Below are positions 1-9,466 of a stretch of DNA of 64,000 bases, piece by piece. Origin of the DNA: Paenibacillus macerans (GTDB taxonomy: Bacteria > Bacillota > Bacilli > Paenibacillales > Paenibacillaceae). Position 1 is the stretch's first letter; the number at the start of each line of letters is the position of its first letter. Where the stretch lies: the NCBI RefSeq assembly GCF_900454495.1, contig NZ_UGSI01000001.1, positions 4,528,501 through 4,592,500 of the forward strand, in the 5' to 3' direction. The notes beneath the pieces are model-generated. The model saw only the letters and a program-made list of their open reading frames with translations, was not told the DNA's origin and ran no database searches. The translations under genes and the position numbers were made by a program.

Positions 1-2703
1 GTTCAACAGGCTCACGCCGTACCCCCGTTCCGATACGTCCACAAAACGGTGACCGCACACTTCATACTGCGCCTGCTCCCAGCTTGTATTGCGGTGCGTG
101 ACGCGCTCAAGCGCGCCGAACGGAATCTCGTAGGTCGCTTTGTCGGTCACCACATCGATCGGGAAACCGACCTTCAGCAGCTTGTGAGCTTCGTTCCAAT
201 TCACCTTCGTCCGGAAATCGATCCGCCGGTCATGATGATACAGGATCAGGTCCTGCGTGATTTCCGACTGGCCGATACGCCAGCGGAATTGCAGCACATC
301 CTTGATCTTACCGCGGGCGGCGAGCCGGCTTTCCAGCAATTTCGTTTGCCCGGCCGGCTGCTGTTCGTAGCGGCTGTCGATATCCCAGGCGTCCCACAGC
401 GTCGGGCGGTCATGGAAGAAGTGGAACCGGTTAGCCGCTTCGCCCGGTTTCACGATTTCATGGTCCGCCGCTTTGTCCCAAAGGCTAACGATTTCGCCGC
501 ACTCATTAAACGTTAAGCGGTAGTGCTCCGTTTCCCAACGGTCAGTGAACATCCGTTCCTTGGCGGCAAGGCCCTTCTCCTGCAGGATCTGGCCGACGGC
601 AGCAAGGATATCCGCCTTATCCGCCCCTCCGTCTGCCGCTCCTCCAACTGACGCCGCTGCCATCGAACCCGCTTCGCTTCTCAGCCAGATCGTCTTGTAA
701 CCGAACGCCGGAACCTCCGGTACGCGCACCCAAGCCGCCTCGGCATTTCCGCCCGTTCCCGGCAGCAAGTCGAGCGCAAGCCGCGCGCCGTTTTCGTCAT
801 AGGCGGCGACGGAGCGGCCGAAGCCGTGCCCGGAAACCTCGATCACCGCGTCGCGGGACCAGCCGAGGCTGTTAAACACGATGTAGGGCTTGCCTTCGCC
901 CGCCGTGGCGATCTGCCCGGCCAGCGCCGTCAGGCCATGCCGCAATCCGGAATCCCCTTTTGCGAAAATTTCCGTATATTCTTTTTCCGACGTTTCGTAA
1001 GCTTCCGTAATCGCCGAACCCGGGATGATGTCGTGGAACTGGTTCAGCAAAATCAGCTTCCAGCCGTCATGCAGCGTGCTTTGCACCTCGCGCTGACGTT
1101 CCGCCGGCAGCGACGAAGCCCCCAGCGTGTTCCACACTTCCGCTTCGCGGTACAAAATTTCCGCTTTCCGGTTGTTCCGCTTGTTGCGGCCATGGGTCGT
1201 GTACGTTCCGCGGTGCAGCTCCAGGTACAAGTCTCCGTGCCACGACGGCAACTGCGGCCCCGCCGCTTCAATCCCGGCAAAAAACGCCGCCGCCGTGCTG
1301 TATTCACTGGCCGGCTGGCCGATCATCAGCCCGGAACGGCCGATGTACTCCAGCATTTCGCGGGTTACGCCGCCCCCGCCGTCGCCGTGCCCGTACAGCA
1401 GCATCTGCTCGGGATGCACAGCTTTTTGCCGGTAAGACTGCCAATGGTCGTGCACGTCTTTTGGCAGCGTATTTTCGTTAACGCCGTGGTTCAGGTAAGA
1501 CAACATCGGCGTGCCGTCGATGCCGACCCAATGGAACAGGTCGTACGGGAACACGTTCGTGTCGTTCCAGCCAAGCTTCGTCGTCATAAAATAGCGGATG
1601 CCGCCATGCCGCAAAATTTGCGGCAAGGAAGCGCAATAGCCAAACGTGTCCGGCAGCCATTCGATGTCCGAGGTTTGGCCGAACTCCTCCAGGTAGAAGC
1701 GCTGCCCGTACAGCATTTGCCGCATCAGCGACTCGCCGCTCGGCAGGTTGAGGTCGGGCTCGACCCACATGCCGCCGACCAGTTCCCAACGCCCTTCCTT
1801 GATTCTCCCTTTGACACGCTCGTACAACTCGGGGTCGTTGTCCTTCAAATAAGCGAACAGCTGCGGCTGGCTTTGCGCGTACCGGTACTGCGGGTATTCG
1901 CGCATTAAAGCGTCGACCGTCGCGAACGTGCGGCTCGTTTTCCGCACCGTCTCGCGCGCCGGCCACAGCCAGGCGATATCGATATGCGACTGGCCGATCA
2001 TATGGATCAGGCCTTCGGCGTTGCCGCCGATCGCCTTGACCCGCTCCGCCAGCCGCCGCTCGATTTCGGCGATCCCGCCGCCATCTTGAATCGCATCGGG
2101 ATCAAGCGCCACAAACTCGTCCATCGCGGCGTGCAGCGCCTCGATCAGCCGCGTGCGCCGCATATCCTGCTCCGGCAGCAGCACGGCGGAATCGCGGACA
2201 ACGGTCGCCGTATACATCAGGCTTTGCACCGGACGGTTGACCAGCACCAGCTTGCTCTGGATCGAAGAAATCGGCGGCTGAATGACCGCCTGCCGGTTCA
2301 GCGGATCGATCGGCTCCGGAATCGGATCAAACAGTTCGATTTCAAGCTGAAGCGGACGATTCCCCTGCTCCCGGGGCAAAGTCACAAAAGTATGGTTCCG
2401 GTCGAGTCCTTGATACGACTTTCCCCCGATTCTCAGCAGCCCTTCGCCCCCGGAAGCAAATACGAGGCCGACATGGCCGCCCTGCCAGCGGTCCGGGATC
2501 GTTAACTCGTTCCTAAAAAAATACGTCGTTCCCTGCGTGCTCGGAAACCGCTCAAGCCCTTGACCTTCCGGGTAGCCGGCTTCCTCGGTGTACTTTCCGG
2601 GAACCAAATATGCCGACTTCGTGATCTTCCAATTGCGCAGCTCGATTTGCTCCAGCCACGCCGCGTCCGACAGCTCCCGAATAAAACGTCTGATCCGTTC
2701 CAT
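1..2703 (-). CDS. GH38 alpha-mannosidase (3' end beyond left edge)
   Basis: The frame opens at an ATG at 2703 and stays open to base 1, giving 901 residues without a stop, so the C-terminus lies outside the window. Relatives run to about 1000-1050 residues. Family signatures seen: HIDIAWLWP near residue 240 (zinc-binding His and Asp of the GH38 domain), VEPDLNLPSGES near 317 (contains the presumed nucleophile Asp) and WLPDTFGY just after. The N-terminal ~230 residues match the beta-sandwich that precedes the catalytic domain in MAN2C1/YbgG-type enzymes. No signal peptide is seen, so it probably hydrolyses imported alpha-mannosides in the cytoplasm. The ATG lies 6 bp after the GH3 stop, with GGGAGGG about 10 nt upstream inside the GH3 3' end, so translation is probably coupled. 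Another ATG at 2708 is in a different frame and was not used. Confidence 0.93.
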   Translation of the reverse strand, partial: MERIRRFIRELSDAAWLEQIELRNWKITKSAYLVPGKYTEEAGYPEGQGLERFPSTQGTTYFFRNELTIPDRWQGGHVGLVFASGGEGLLRIGGKSYQGLDRNHTFVTLPREQGNRPLQLEIELFDPIPEPIDPLNRQAVIQPPISSIQSKLVLVNRPVQSLMYTATVVRDSAVLLPEQDMRRTRLIEALHAAMDEFVALDPDAIQDGGGIAEIERRLAERVKAIGGNAEGLIHMIGQSHIDIAWLWPARETVRKTSRTFATVDALMREYPQYRYAQSQPQLFAYLKDNDPELYERVKGRIKEGRWELVGGMWVEPDLNLPSGESLMRQMLYGQRFYLEEFGQTSDIEWLPDTFGYCASLPQILRHGGIRYFMTTKLGWNDTNVFPYDLFHWVGIDGTPMLSYLNHGVNENTLPKDVHDHWQSYRQKAVHPEQMLLYGHGDGGGGVTREMLEYIGRSGLMIGQPASEYSTAAAFFAGIEAAGPQLPSWHGDLYLELHRGTYTTHGRNKRNNRKAEILYREAEVWNTLGASSLPAERQREVQSTLHDGWKLILLNQFHDIIPGSAITEAYETSEKEYTEIFAKGDSGLRHGLTALAGQIATAGEGKPYIVFNSLGWSRDAVIEVSGHGFGRSVAAYDENGARLALDLLPGTGGNAEAAWVRVPEVPAFGYKTIWLRSEAGSMAAASVGGAADGGADKADILAAVGQILQEKGLAAKERMFTDRWETEHYRLTFNECGEIVSLWDKAADHEIVKPGEAANRFHFFHDRPTLWDAWDIDSRYEQQPAGQTKLLESRLAARGKIKDVLQFRWRIGQSEITQDLILYHHDRRIDFRTKVNWNEAHKLLKVGFPIDVVTDKATYEIPFGALERVTHRNTSWEQAQYEVCGHRFVDVSERGYGVSLLN

Positions 2704-2709
2704 TTTTCA

Positions 2710-5013
2710 TTAACCCTCCCGCACAAAAAACTTGGCGCTCAGCGTATCGTTTACGTTTTTGCCTACATGGACATGGAATTCTCCAGGTTCGACGACCGGT
2801 TTGTAGCCGGGGCCGATATATTGCAGCTCCTCCGCGCCGAGCGTAAACTCGACCCTCCGGGTTTCCCCCGGAGCAAGCCACACCTTGCGGAATCCTTTCA
2901 ACTCCTTCGCCGGTCTCGTTACAGTGCTGGCCACGTCGGTGATGTACAGCTGCACGACCTCTGCACCGGCGCGATCACCGGTATTCGTGACATCCACCGT
3001 TACTTTGACCGTTTCATCCGGCGAAATCGCCTCCGGCTGAACGGTCAACCCTGCGTAACTGAATTCCGTGTAGCTTAACCCGTATCCAAACGGATAGCGC
3101 GGCTGCGAATCGTCCTCAAGGTATCTTTTGCCCCGTGAACGTTTGCCGTTGTAATACACCGGAAGCTGCCCGACATGCTTCGGAATCGAGATCGTCAGGC
3201 GTCCGGACGGGTTCACATCGCCGAACAAAATGTCGGCCACGGCGTGTCCGCCCTCCTGCCCCGGATACCACGCCTCCAAAATGGCGGCGGCATGCTCGTC
3301 GACCCACGGCTCGGCGATCGGCCGCCCGTTAATGTAAACCACTACCAGCGGTTTACCCAATTTGTGGATTTCCTGAATCAGCTCGAGCTGAACCCCGGAC
3401 AATGCCAGCGACATGCGGTCGATGCCTTCCCCGCAGTCCATATCGCTCCAGGAGTTCCCGGTGACCTTTGAAGCCCCTGTTTTCAAGTCGATGCTGCCTT
3501 CACCGAAATCGCGCGCGCTGGAGCCGCCGACGACCATGACGACCGTATCCGCCTGCTCCGCGCAGGACAAGGCGGTTTCGAAGCCTTCCCGGGAATCGCC
3601 TTTAATCCGGCACCCCGGGGCATACAACACCCGCTCCGGCGCAGCCGCCAGCTTGCCGCGGATGCCGCCGAGCACGGTGGTCACCTTGGACCGCGGCTGC
3701 GGCGAGGTGTAGTCGCCGAGCTGGTTGTAGCCCACATCGGCGTTGGGGCCGATCACGGCGATTTTCCCGGCGTCCGTGGAGAGCGGCAGCACGCCGCTGT
3801 TCTTCAACAGCACGATGCCTTCGCCCGCCAGCTTCCGCGCCAACGCCGTATGCTCGGCGCTGCCGATCACCCGCTCCGCCCGGTCCGGGTCGCCGTACGG
3901 GTTCTCGAACAAGCCCAGCCGGAATTTCAGCGCCAGCACGCGGCGAACCGCCCCATCGAGCACCGCTTCCTCCAGCTCGCCGGAACGCACCGCTTCCAGC
4001 AGATGTTTGCCGAACATTTCGCCGGACATTTCCATATCGATGCCTGCGCGAATCGCCTGAACGGCCGCGTCCCGGCCGTCCGCGGCCACATCGTGGCCGG
4101 AAGCCAGCATGTCGATCGCGCCGCAGTCGGTGATGACCATGCCGTCAAACCCCCACTCGCCGCGCAGCACGCCGTCCAGCAGTTCCTTATTGGTCGTGCA
4201 AGGCACGCCGTCGATTTCGTTGTAGGCCGGCATGATCGATGCCGCTCCCGCCTGCACCGCCTTGCGGAACGGCAGCATATCCACCTCCAGCAGCTCGCGC
4301 CGCCCCATGTGCACCGGGCCCGCGTTGCGGCCGCCCTCGGAGCTGCCGTAGCCGACGAAATGCTTGATCGTCGCGGCCACACTGTCGGCGCCGTCCAGGC
4401 TTTCGCCCTGCAGCCCTTCCACCGCAGCCACGGCCATCTCGCCGATCAAATAAGCGTCTTCGCCGAAGCATTCCTCGGTCCGGCCCCAGCGCGGATCGCG
4501 CACGACGTCAAGGACCGGCGAGTACGTCACCGCGCCACCTTGGCTGCGCGTCTCCCGGGCCACCGCCCGGCACATCTCCCGGTACAGGTCCACGTTCCAG
4601 GTGCTGCCGAGCGACAGCGGCACCGGGAACACGGTCGCGCCGATCGCCATATGACCATGCGAGCATTCTTCCCCGATCAGGATCGGGATGCCGAGCCGCG
4701 AGTGCTCGATCGCGTAACGCTGGAGCGCGTTCACGGCCTCCGCGCCTTCACGCGGCGACAGGCCGGTTTCGAGCGTGACGCCCGTCCACGGGTCGGCCCG
4801 CAGCACGCCGTACAGCGAGCCAACCCCGCCGTTTTTCACCTGCTCCTTAAACGACTCCTTCAGCCGGATCTCGCCGTTCACATGCTCGTAGGTTTGCCAG
4901 CCGAACGGCTGAACCAACTGCCCGACCTTCTCTTCCACGGTCATCAGCCCAAGCAGATGTTCGACCCGTTCCGGAATCGGTTTCGTGCTGTCCTTGTAAA
5001 GCAACATCTCCAC
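2710..5013 (-). CDS. GH3 family beta-glycosidase
   Basis: A 767-residue glycoside hydrolase family 3 protein, probably a cytoplasmic beta-glucosidase or beta-xylosidase. The order is the usual one: a (beta/alpha)8 domain with MTVEEKVGQL near residue 25 and KHFVGYG near 215, the nucleophile motif VITDCGAID near residue 295, an alpha/beta sandwich domain (IAVIGPNADVGYNQLGDYT), and a C-terminal fibronectin-III-like domain ending near 767. There is no signal peptide, which fits digestion of imported oligosaccharides. It is the first gene of a two-gene unit with the GH38 gene. The start is uncertain by two codons: GTG at 5013 or ATG at 5007; the purine-rich GAGGTGG sits very close to both. Substrate preference within GH3 cannot be read from the sequence. 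Confidence 0.93.
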   Translation of the reverse strand: MEMLLYKDSTKPIPERVEHLLGLMTVEEKVGQLVQPFGWQTYEHVNGEIRLKESFKEQVKNGGVGSLYGVLRADPWTGVTLETGLSPREGAEAVNALQRYAIEHSRLGIPILIGEECSHGHMAIGATVFPVPLSLGSTWNVDLYREMCRAVARETRSQGGAVTYSPVLDVVRDPRWGRTEECFGEDAYLIGEMAVAAVEGLQGESLDGADSVAATIKHFVGYGSSEGGRNAGPVHMGRRELLEVDMLPFRKAVQAGAASIMPAYNEIDGVPCTTNKELLDGVLRGEWGFDGMVITDCGAIDMLASGHDVAADGRDAAVQAIRAGIDMEMSGEMFGKHLLEAVRSGELEEAVLDGAVRRVLALKFRLGLFENPYGDPDRAERVIGSAEHTALARKLAGEGIVLLKNSGVLPLSTDAGKIAVIGPNADVGYNQLGDYTSPQPRSKVTTVLGGIRGKLAAAPERVLYAPGCRIKGDSREGFETALSCAEQADTVVMVVGGSSARDFGEGSIDLKTGASKVTGNSWSDMDCGEGIDRMSLALSGVQLELIQEIHKLGKPLVVVYINGRPIAEPWVDEHAAAILEAWYPGQEGGHAVADILFGDVNPSGRLTISIPKHVGQLPVYYNGKRSRGKRYLEDDSQPRYPFGYGLSYTEFSYAGLTVQPEAISPDETVKVTVDVTNTGDRAGAEVVQLYITDVASTVTRPAKELKGFRKVWLAPGETRRVEFTLGAEELQYIGPGYKPVVEPGEFHVHVGKNVNDTLSAKFFVREG

Positions 5014-5035
5014 CTCGCTTCATTTTAAATGCGTG

Positions 5036-5495
5036 TTAACTCAACTTTCGCAGAACCAAAATCGGCTTAACCGCTGATGCTGTATAGACAGAATAACGAA
5101 TAAAATCTTAGCCTTGACAAAAATAGCAAACCACCGCTGCCTATTTATTTCGCTGTCGGATGGCGGGCAAAGTGTGCTTGACCGGCTCCACTCTGACCGC
5201 TAATTGCTAATCATACAACTAACTTTACTTCCATTTGCCCAATCATTTGTTTAATTGCATTTCATACAGCTATTTTCTCGTTCCTTTGTCTCTTCTTCAA
5301 AAGATAGTGGAATAACTGCACGTTTTACACTTAATTAGTAGCTGTGGCAGCATTTCCGGATAAGTAAATGTACATTTTACAACTAATTCAACGATGGACC
5401 CCGTTTTACTTTGATCCAAAGTTCCGGATAGCCGCTTCGCCCAGTTACATCGACGCTTATTTGCCAATTTCATGCTGCGAAAGTTGAGGTGTTAA
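5036..5495. repeat. Segment bounded by 13-bp inverted repeats
   Basis: TCAACTTTCGCAG at 5041-5053 is repeated exactly in inverted orientation at 5475-5487. The similarity extends outward to TTAAC on the left (5036-5040) and its complement with a 2-base insertion on the right (to 5495). The ~435 bp between them are AT-rich and non-coding. The layout resembles a miniature inverted-repeat element, but no target-site duplication or second copy was found here. Confidence 0.45.
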
Positions 5496-5741
5496 GAACA
5501 AAAAATGTCGCTATATCGTCGATATCAGTTCATTTGCGAGAAATAGGGGACATTTATGTCGCTATTCTCCCTCGTCGCAAGGAAATGCCCGTGTTCTGGA
5601 CCATTCCAGGAAAATAAGTACATAAAATGCCGCTAATGGGCCTGAACATGCCAGGGCTCCCGATAATAAGTACATAAAGTACAGCTATTTTGCAGGCCGA
5701 CGGCCAGTCGTTCCGGTAACCCGCTATCAAGCACCGATTTC

Positions 5742-5845
5742 TATATAAGCTGAACTATGGATTGTACGAGAATCATTTCCCACCCTTGCACTCTTGCCTT
5801 ACTTCCGCATTTCTTTAGTTCAACATATATAGGTTGCCGATTCTC
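5742..5845 (+). repeat. Inverted-repeat-bounded element, copy 1
   Basis: The left arm TATATAAGCTGAACTA (from 5742) and right arm TAGTTCAACATATATA (ending near 5845) are near-perfect inverted repeats around about 70 nt. The interior shares blocks (ATTGTRCG and TCTTGCCT followed by ACT..CC and TTCTTT) with the element at 54770-54862, in the same order. Together the two copies suggest either a mobile miniature element or a conserved structured RNA. Confidence 0.5.
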
Positions 5846-5882
5846 ATCCTCATATCTAGGTCGAGCCGGTTCCTGGCCTCTC

Positions 5883-6800
5883 TTATTCTTTAACGGCCCC
5901 TACCGTAAGCCCCTGCACAAAGTAGCGTTGGAAAAACGGATAGGCGAAAATAATCGGCAGCGTCGCCAGCACGACCATCGCCATGCGCGCCGTGTCCTGC
6001 GGAATCGACGACAGCGCCTGCAAGCTCAGCGAGCTGTTTTGCGAGTTTTGCTGAATGAACTGGATGCTCGATTCGATCCGCATCAGCATCGATTGCAGCG
6101 GCACAAGGTTCGGATTGTCGATGTACAGCAGGGCGTTAAACCAGTCGTTCCAGTAGCCCAAGGTGCTGAATAGGCCAATCGTGGCCAGGCCCGGCAGCGA
6201 CAGCGGCAATACGATGCGCAGGAAAATATAGAAATCGCCCGCCCCGTCGATCCGCGCCGATTCGATGACCGCTTCAGGCACGCTGGTGCTGTAGAACGTA
6301 CGAAGAATCATGATATAGAAAGCGTTCATCGCCAGCGGCAAAATCAACGCCCAAAGCGTATCCTTCAAGCCCATGAGTTGGGACACGACCATATAAGTCG
6401 GAATCATCCCGCCGTTAAACAGCATGGTCACGATTGCAAACACGGAGAAAAACCGCCGGTAGCGGAAGCTTTTCCGCGAAATCGCGTAAGCGTACAGCGC
6501 GATCAGCACCAAGCTGAGGATCGTGCCCGCCACGGTAATCAAAATCGTCACCCCGTAAGAGCGGAGCAGCGAGTCCCCGCTTTCGAACACGAAACGGTAA
6601 GCCTCCAGGCTCCATTTGGCCGGAAACAACCGGTACCCGTCCGTGGCCAGCGTTTTTTCATCGGTAAATGAAATAATGACGACGAACAAAAACGGAAATA
6701 CGCACATGAAAGAAAATAGGCCCGCAATCAGGTGCAAAACCGCGTTCCATCCGCGCGAGACATGATGAAAATCCTTGTGTTTTCTAACAACCTCCGCCAT
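5883..6800 (-). CDS. Carbohydrate ABC transporter permease, LplC/YtcP type
   Basis: A 305-residue inner-membrane protein with about six hydrophobic segments, first at residues 25-45. The cytoplasmic EAA loop ESARIDGAGDFYIFLRI (near residue 185), which contacts the ATPase, and the family-typical ending FVQGLTVGAVKE are both present. This is the second CUT1-family permease of the operon and should pair with the upstream permease. No ATP-binding subunit is encoded nearby, so the transporter probably borrows a shared MsmX-type ATPase, as is usual for this family in Bacilli. It lies 25 bp downstream of the first permease, with a ribosome site (AAAGGAG) in the gap. Confidence 0.93.
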   Translation of the reverse strand: MAEVVRKHKDFHHVSRGWNAVLHLIAGLFSFMCVFPFLFVVIISFTDEKTLATDGYRLFPAKWSLEAYRFVFESGDSLLRSYGVTILITVAGTILSLVLIALYAYAISRKSFRYRRFFSVFAIVTMLFNGGMIPTYMVVSQLMGLKDTLWALILPLAMNAFYIMILRTFYSTSVPEAVIESARIDGAGDFYIFLRIVLPLSLPGLATIGLFSTLGYWNDWFNALLYIDNPNLVPLQSMLMRIESSIQFIQQNSQNSSLSLQALSSIPQDTARMAMVVLATLPIIFAYPFFQRYFVQGLTVGAVKE

Positions 6801-6825
6801 AACCTGACACTCCTTTCAGCTTGAT

Positions 6826-7755
6826 TTAGAATAGGGCGCTGTCTTTGTCGATTTTGCGCACAATGAAGTTGGAAACAAGGACGAGCATAAAACCGACGAC
6901 CGATTGATACAGCCCCGCCGCCGTACTCATGCCGATTTCCCCGGTCGTTTTCAAACCGCGGTACACGTAAGTGTCGATGACGTTGGTCACGGCGTAGAGC
7001 GTCCCGGAATCCCTCGGCACCTGATAGAACAAACCGAAGTCCGCGTAAAAGATCTTGCCGACCGCGAGCAGCGTCATAATAATGATGATCGGAGAAAGCA
7101 GCGGGATCGTGATGTTGCGGACCTGCTGCCATTTGCTCGCCCCGTCGATCATGGCCGCTTCGTACAGCGATTTATCGATGCCCATAATGGAAGCCAGGTA
7201 CACGACGCTGTTGTAGCCGACCATTTTCCACAAATTGACGAACACCAATATATACGGCCAATACTTCGGTTCCGAATACCAATTGATCGGTTCGGCGCCG
7301 AACCAGCCGAGGATCTGATTGAGCATCCCCCGGTCCATGCTCAGGAAGCTGAACGCAAAATAGCCGACGATAACCCAGGACAGAAAATACGGCAGAAACA
7401 TCCCGGTTTGATACACTTTGGCCATCACTTTGCCGGCCAGCTCGGAGAGGATAATCGCCATCGCCACGGAAAGCACCAATCCGATAAAAATAAAAGCAAG
7501 GTTATACAGCAGCGTGTTGCGCGTTATGGTAAAAGCGTCGTCCGTCATGAACAGGAACTTGAAGTTGTCCCAGCCGACCCATTCGCTTTTGGCAAGGCTG
7601 GCCCAAAACCCTTCACGGCTGAAACGGTACTGCTTGAAGGCGGCCACGGTGCCAACCAGGGGGAGGTATGAGAAAAAGAAAAACCAAATGGCCCCCGGCA
7701 ACACCATAAATAACATGACTTTGTTTTTGAGTACATTTTTGAAAAATGCGGCCAT
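6826..7755 (-). CDS. Carbohydrate ABC transporter permease, LplB/YteP type
   Basis: A 309-residue membrane permease of the LplB group. It begins with a short basic stretch and a hydrophobic helix (residues 15-35), has about six membrane segments, and carries the EAA motif YEAAMIDGASKWQQVRNI near residue 203. The C-terminus ends in the family-typical NFIVRKIDKDSALF. It forms the channel with the next gene and receives substrate from the lipoprotein encoded upstream. An intrinsic terminator lies between that binding-protein gene and this one, so the permeases are probably made at a lower level. A ribosome site (GGAGGGG) precedes the ATG at 7755. The neighbouring GH38 and GH3 genes suggest an oligosaccharide substrate, but the sugar is not shown. 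Confidence 0.93.
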   Translation of the reverse strand: MAAFFKNVLKNKVMLFMVLPGAIWFFFFSYLPLVGTVAAFKQYRFSREGFWASLAKSEWVGWDNFKFLFMTDDAFTITRNTLLYNLAFIFIGLVLSVAMAIILSELAGKVMAKVYQTGMFLPYFLSWVIVGYFAFSFLSMDRGMLNQILGWFGAEPINWYSEPKYWPYILVFVNLWKMVGYNSVVYLASIMGIDKSLYEAAMIDGASKWQQVRNITIPLLSPIIIIMTLLAVGKIFYADFGLFYQVPRDSGTLYAVTNVIDTYVYRGLKTTGEIGMSTAAGLYQSVVGFMLVLVSNFIVRKIDKDSALF

Positions 7756-7784
7756 CTTTGTGTTCCCCTCCTGTCTTCATCATG

Positions 7785-7818
7785 AAAAAAAATCGGGCGC
7801 AACGTTCACCCGCCCGAT
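7785..7818 (-). terminator. Intrinsic terminator between binding protein and permeases
   Basis: Read on the minus strand, ATCGGGCG pairs with CGCCCGAT around an 11-nt loop and is followed directly by eight T residues. It lies between the stop of the lipoprotein gene and the permease start, inside what otherwise looks like one operon. Partial read-through here would give more binding protein than permease. Confidence 0.8.
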
Positions 7819-7844
7819 CCTCAAATGTTCAGTTTCCCTAAATG

Positions 7845-9341
7845 TTACTTGTTGTTCTCAGCTTTCCAGGTGTCGAGCTGGGCTTGGGCTTCGGCCATAA
7901 CCTTGTCAAGACCGGCTTCTTTGAATTTTTGAATCGCTTTCGGAAGATATTCTTCCGGATCGACGGTCCCGGTCATCAGCGAGGACCAGAATTGCTCTCT
8001 CACATTTTGAACAGCAGCCATTTCGGTAGCCACTTTTGTGCTGTCGAAGTTGAAGCTTAAGGTAGGCGAATTGACGCCGGAAGCGTTAAACTGCTTGAAT
8101 TGCTCCCATTTGTCGTCGGGATCGTTCGGGTTCAAATAGAGCAGCATGTTGTTGCCCAAGGAATAAGACGGCATGTCGTAGTTTTTCGATTCGTCCAGGT
8201 TTTCCATATGTTTGTCGTCGACTTTCTTGTAGTGCACGCCCTCGATCCCGGAGTCGATCATGTTGCGCAGTACCGGATCGGTATTCAGCAGGTTCAAGAA
8301 TTCCATCGCTTTCTCCGGATACTCGGAGTTGGCGGAAATGGCCATGATCGAACCTTGAACCGAAGTATTCGTAACAATGGCGTCGCTCGCCGGCGTAGAT
8401 ACGACCGGATATCCAAAACTTGCGGACAACATATTGTCTGCGAGCGGCTGGGTTTGTTGCCGGAATAACAGCCAGTTGCCGGACTTTTTCAAATCCTCGA
8501 TGGATCCGGTCGTTGCCGCTTCGGGGGCCACATAACCCGCTTTATAATATTTGTGCATCGTTTTCAGGGCTTCCTGCATTTCCGGAGTTTCCAAAATGTT
8601 GACGATTTTATAGTCGGTGGTGTCCAGTTTTACCGCCATCGGCAGGTCTTGAATAATGTAATCATATGGAACGTAAGGAATATATTTTTTATCCATCGCA
8701 AACGGCGTTACGCCCGGCTCTTTTTCCTTGATCGTTTTCAAGAGCGGTTCCAGGCTATCCAAAGACCGGACACCTTCGATATCCAAATTGTATTTGTCAA
8801 GAAGGCTCTTATTAAAGAACCATGCCTCCAGCTGTGGAAGCTCTTTGTTGGCCGGAATGCCGTAGTTGTGACCATCGACCTTGGAGCCTTCCAGGAACGC
8901 CGGATTGATCGTGTTTTTCAGGTCTTTTCCGTATTGCTCAAGCAGATCGTCGAGCTCCAGGAACGCGCCTTTTCTGGCGTTTTGCACATAATCAAAGCTA
9001 CCGGAGCCGGAAGCGGTGAACAAAATGTCCATCGGCTCCCCGGAAGCGACGTTAACCTGCATCTTTTGCGAGTAGTCGCCCCAGTCGACCATTTTCATCG
9101 TAACCGTGGCATTGATTTTTTCCTTCGTGTACTTGCTGACTTCTTCCATAACTTTGTCCACGTCTTTTTGCGGAGTGCCGATCGTGTACCAAATGAGGTT
9201 TACGGTTTTGCCCGAGTCCCCTCCGGCTTCCGGCGAGCCTTCCTCGGCGCTGTTTTTGCCTCCTCCGCAAGCGCTTAACACAAACACCAGAGCCGTTAGC
9301 ATCGCGAGTGCGAAGGAAAAGCTTTTTTTGCTGTTGCTCAT
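7845..9341 (-). CDS. Extracellular sugar-binding lipoprotein, LplA/YtcQ type
   Basis: A 498-residue solute-binding protein. The N-terminus MSNSKKSFSFALAML runs into a lipobox (LSAC, Cys near residue 25), so the protein should be lipid-anchored on the outer face of the membrane. The mature part has the large LplA/YtcQ fold seen in oligosaccharide importers (about 500 residues rather than about 400), with ASGEPMDILFTAS near residue 100. The ATG at 9341 is chosen because GGGAGG sits 7 nt upstream and the signal peptide starts there; an upstream in-frame ATG at 9413 adds 24 residues with no ribosome site. It delivers substrate to the two permeases downstream and is flanked by terminators on both sides. 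Confidence 0.93.
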   Translation of the reverse strand: MSNSKKSFSFALAMLTALVFVLSACGGGKNSAEEGSPEAGGDSGKTVNLIWYTIGTPQKDVDKVMEEVSKYTKEKINATVTMKMVDWGDYSQKMQVNVASGEPMDILFTASGSGSFDYVQNARKGAFLELDDLLEQYGKDLKNTINPAFLEGSKVDGHNYGIPANKELPQLEAWFFNKSLLDKYNLDIEGVRSLDSLEPLLKTIKEKEPGVTPFAMDKKYIPYVPYDYIIQDLPMAVKLDTTDYKIVNILETPEMQEALKTMHKYYKAGYVAPEAATTGSIEDLKKSGNWLLFRQQTQPLADNMLSASFGYPVVSTPASDAIVTNTSVQGSIMAISANSEYPEKAMEFLNLLNTDPVLRNMIDSGIEGVHYKKVDDKHMENLDESKNYDMPSYSLGNNMLLYLNPNDPDDKWEQFKQFNASGVNSPTLSFNFDSTKVATEMAAVQNVREQFWSSLMTGTVDPEEYLPKAIQKFKEAGLDKVMAEAQAQLDTWKAENNK

Positions 9342-9398
9342 GCTGGATCCTCCCTTTCGAATGAATTTCTGTAATCTATCTAATACAACCTTACCGAA

Positions 9399-9412
9399 TG
9401 AAAGCCATTTCA
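9399..9412. promoter_or_regulatory. Possible CcpA site (one mismatch)
   Basis: TGAAAGCCATTTCA matches the cre consensus TGWAANCGNTNWCA except for C instead of G at the centre. It lies 58 bp upstream of the lipoprotein start, where catabolite repression would act. The central mismatch makes it uncertain. Confidence 0.35.
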
Positions 9413-9466
9413 AAAAGAAGCTAAATTTAATAAATCAGGGTACAAATTAAAGAAAAGATCGGCCGC

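Larger units (their letters stand above)
5014..5882. other. Long non-coding spacer with repeats
   Basis: About 870 bases separate the GH3 gene from the ABC permease gene and contain no convincing gene; the frames are short and lack ribosome sites. The spacer should hold the promoter of the GH3/GH38 unit on the minus strand. It contains a segment bounded by inverted repeats (5036-5495), two near-copies of TAAGTACATAAA followed by a GCTA core (around 5615 and 5670), and an inverted-repeat-bounded element at 5742-5845 with a relative near 54.8 kb. Confidence 0.7.

Noticed and set aside
3850..5028. Long plus-strand frame (392 codons) opposite the GH3 gene
   Set aside because: Antisense shadow caused by GC-rich third positions; Arg/His-rich translation without domains, while the minus strand encodes a clear GH3 enzyme.
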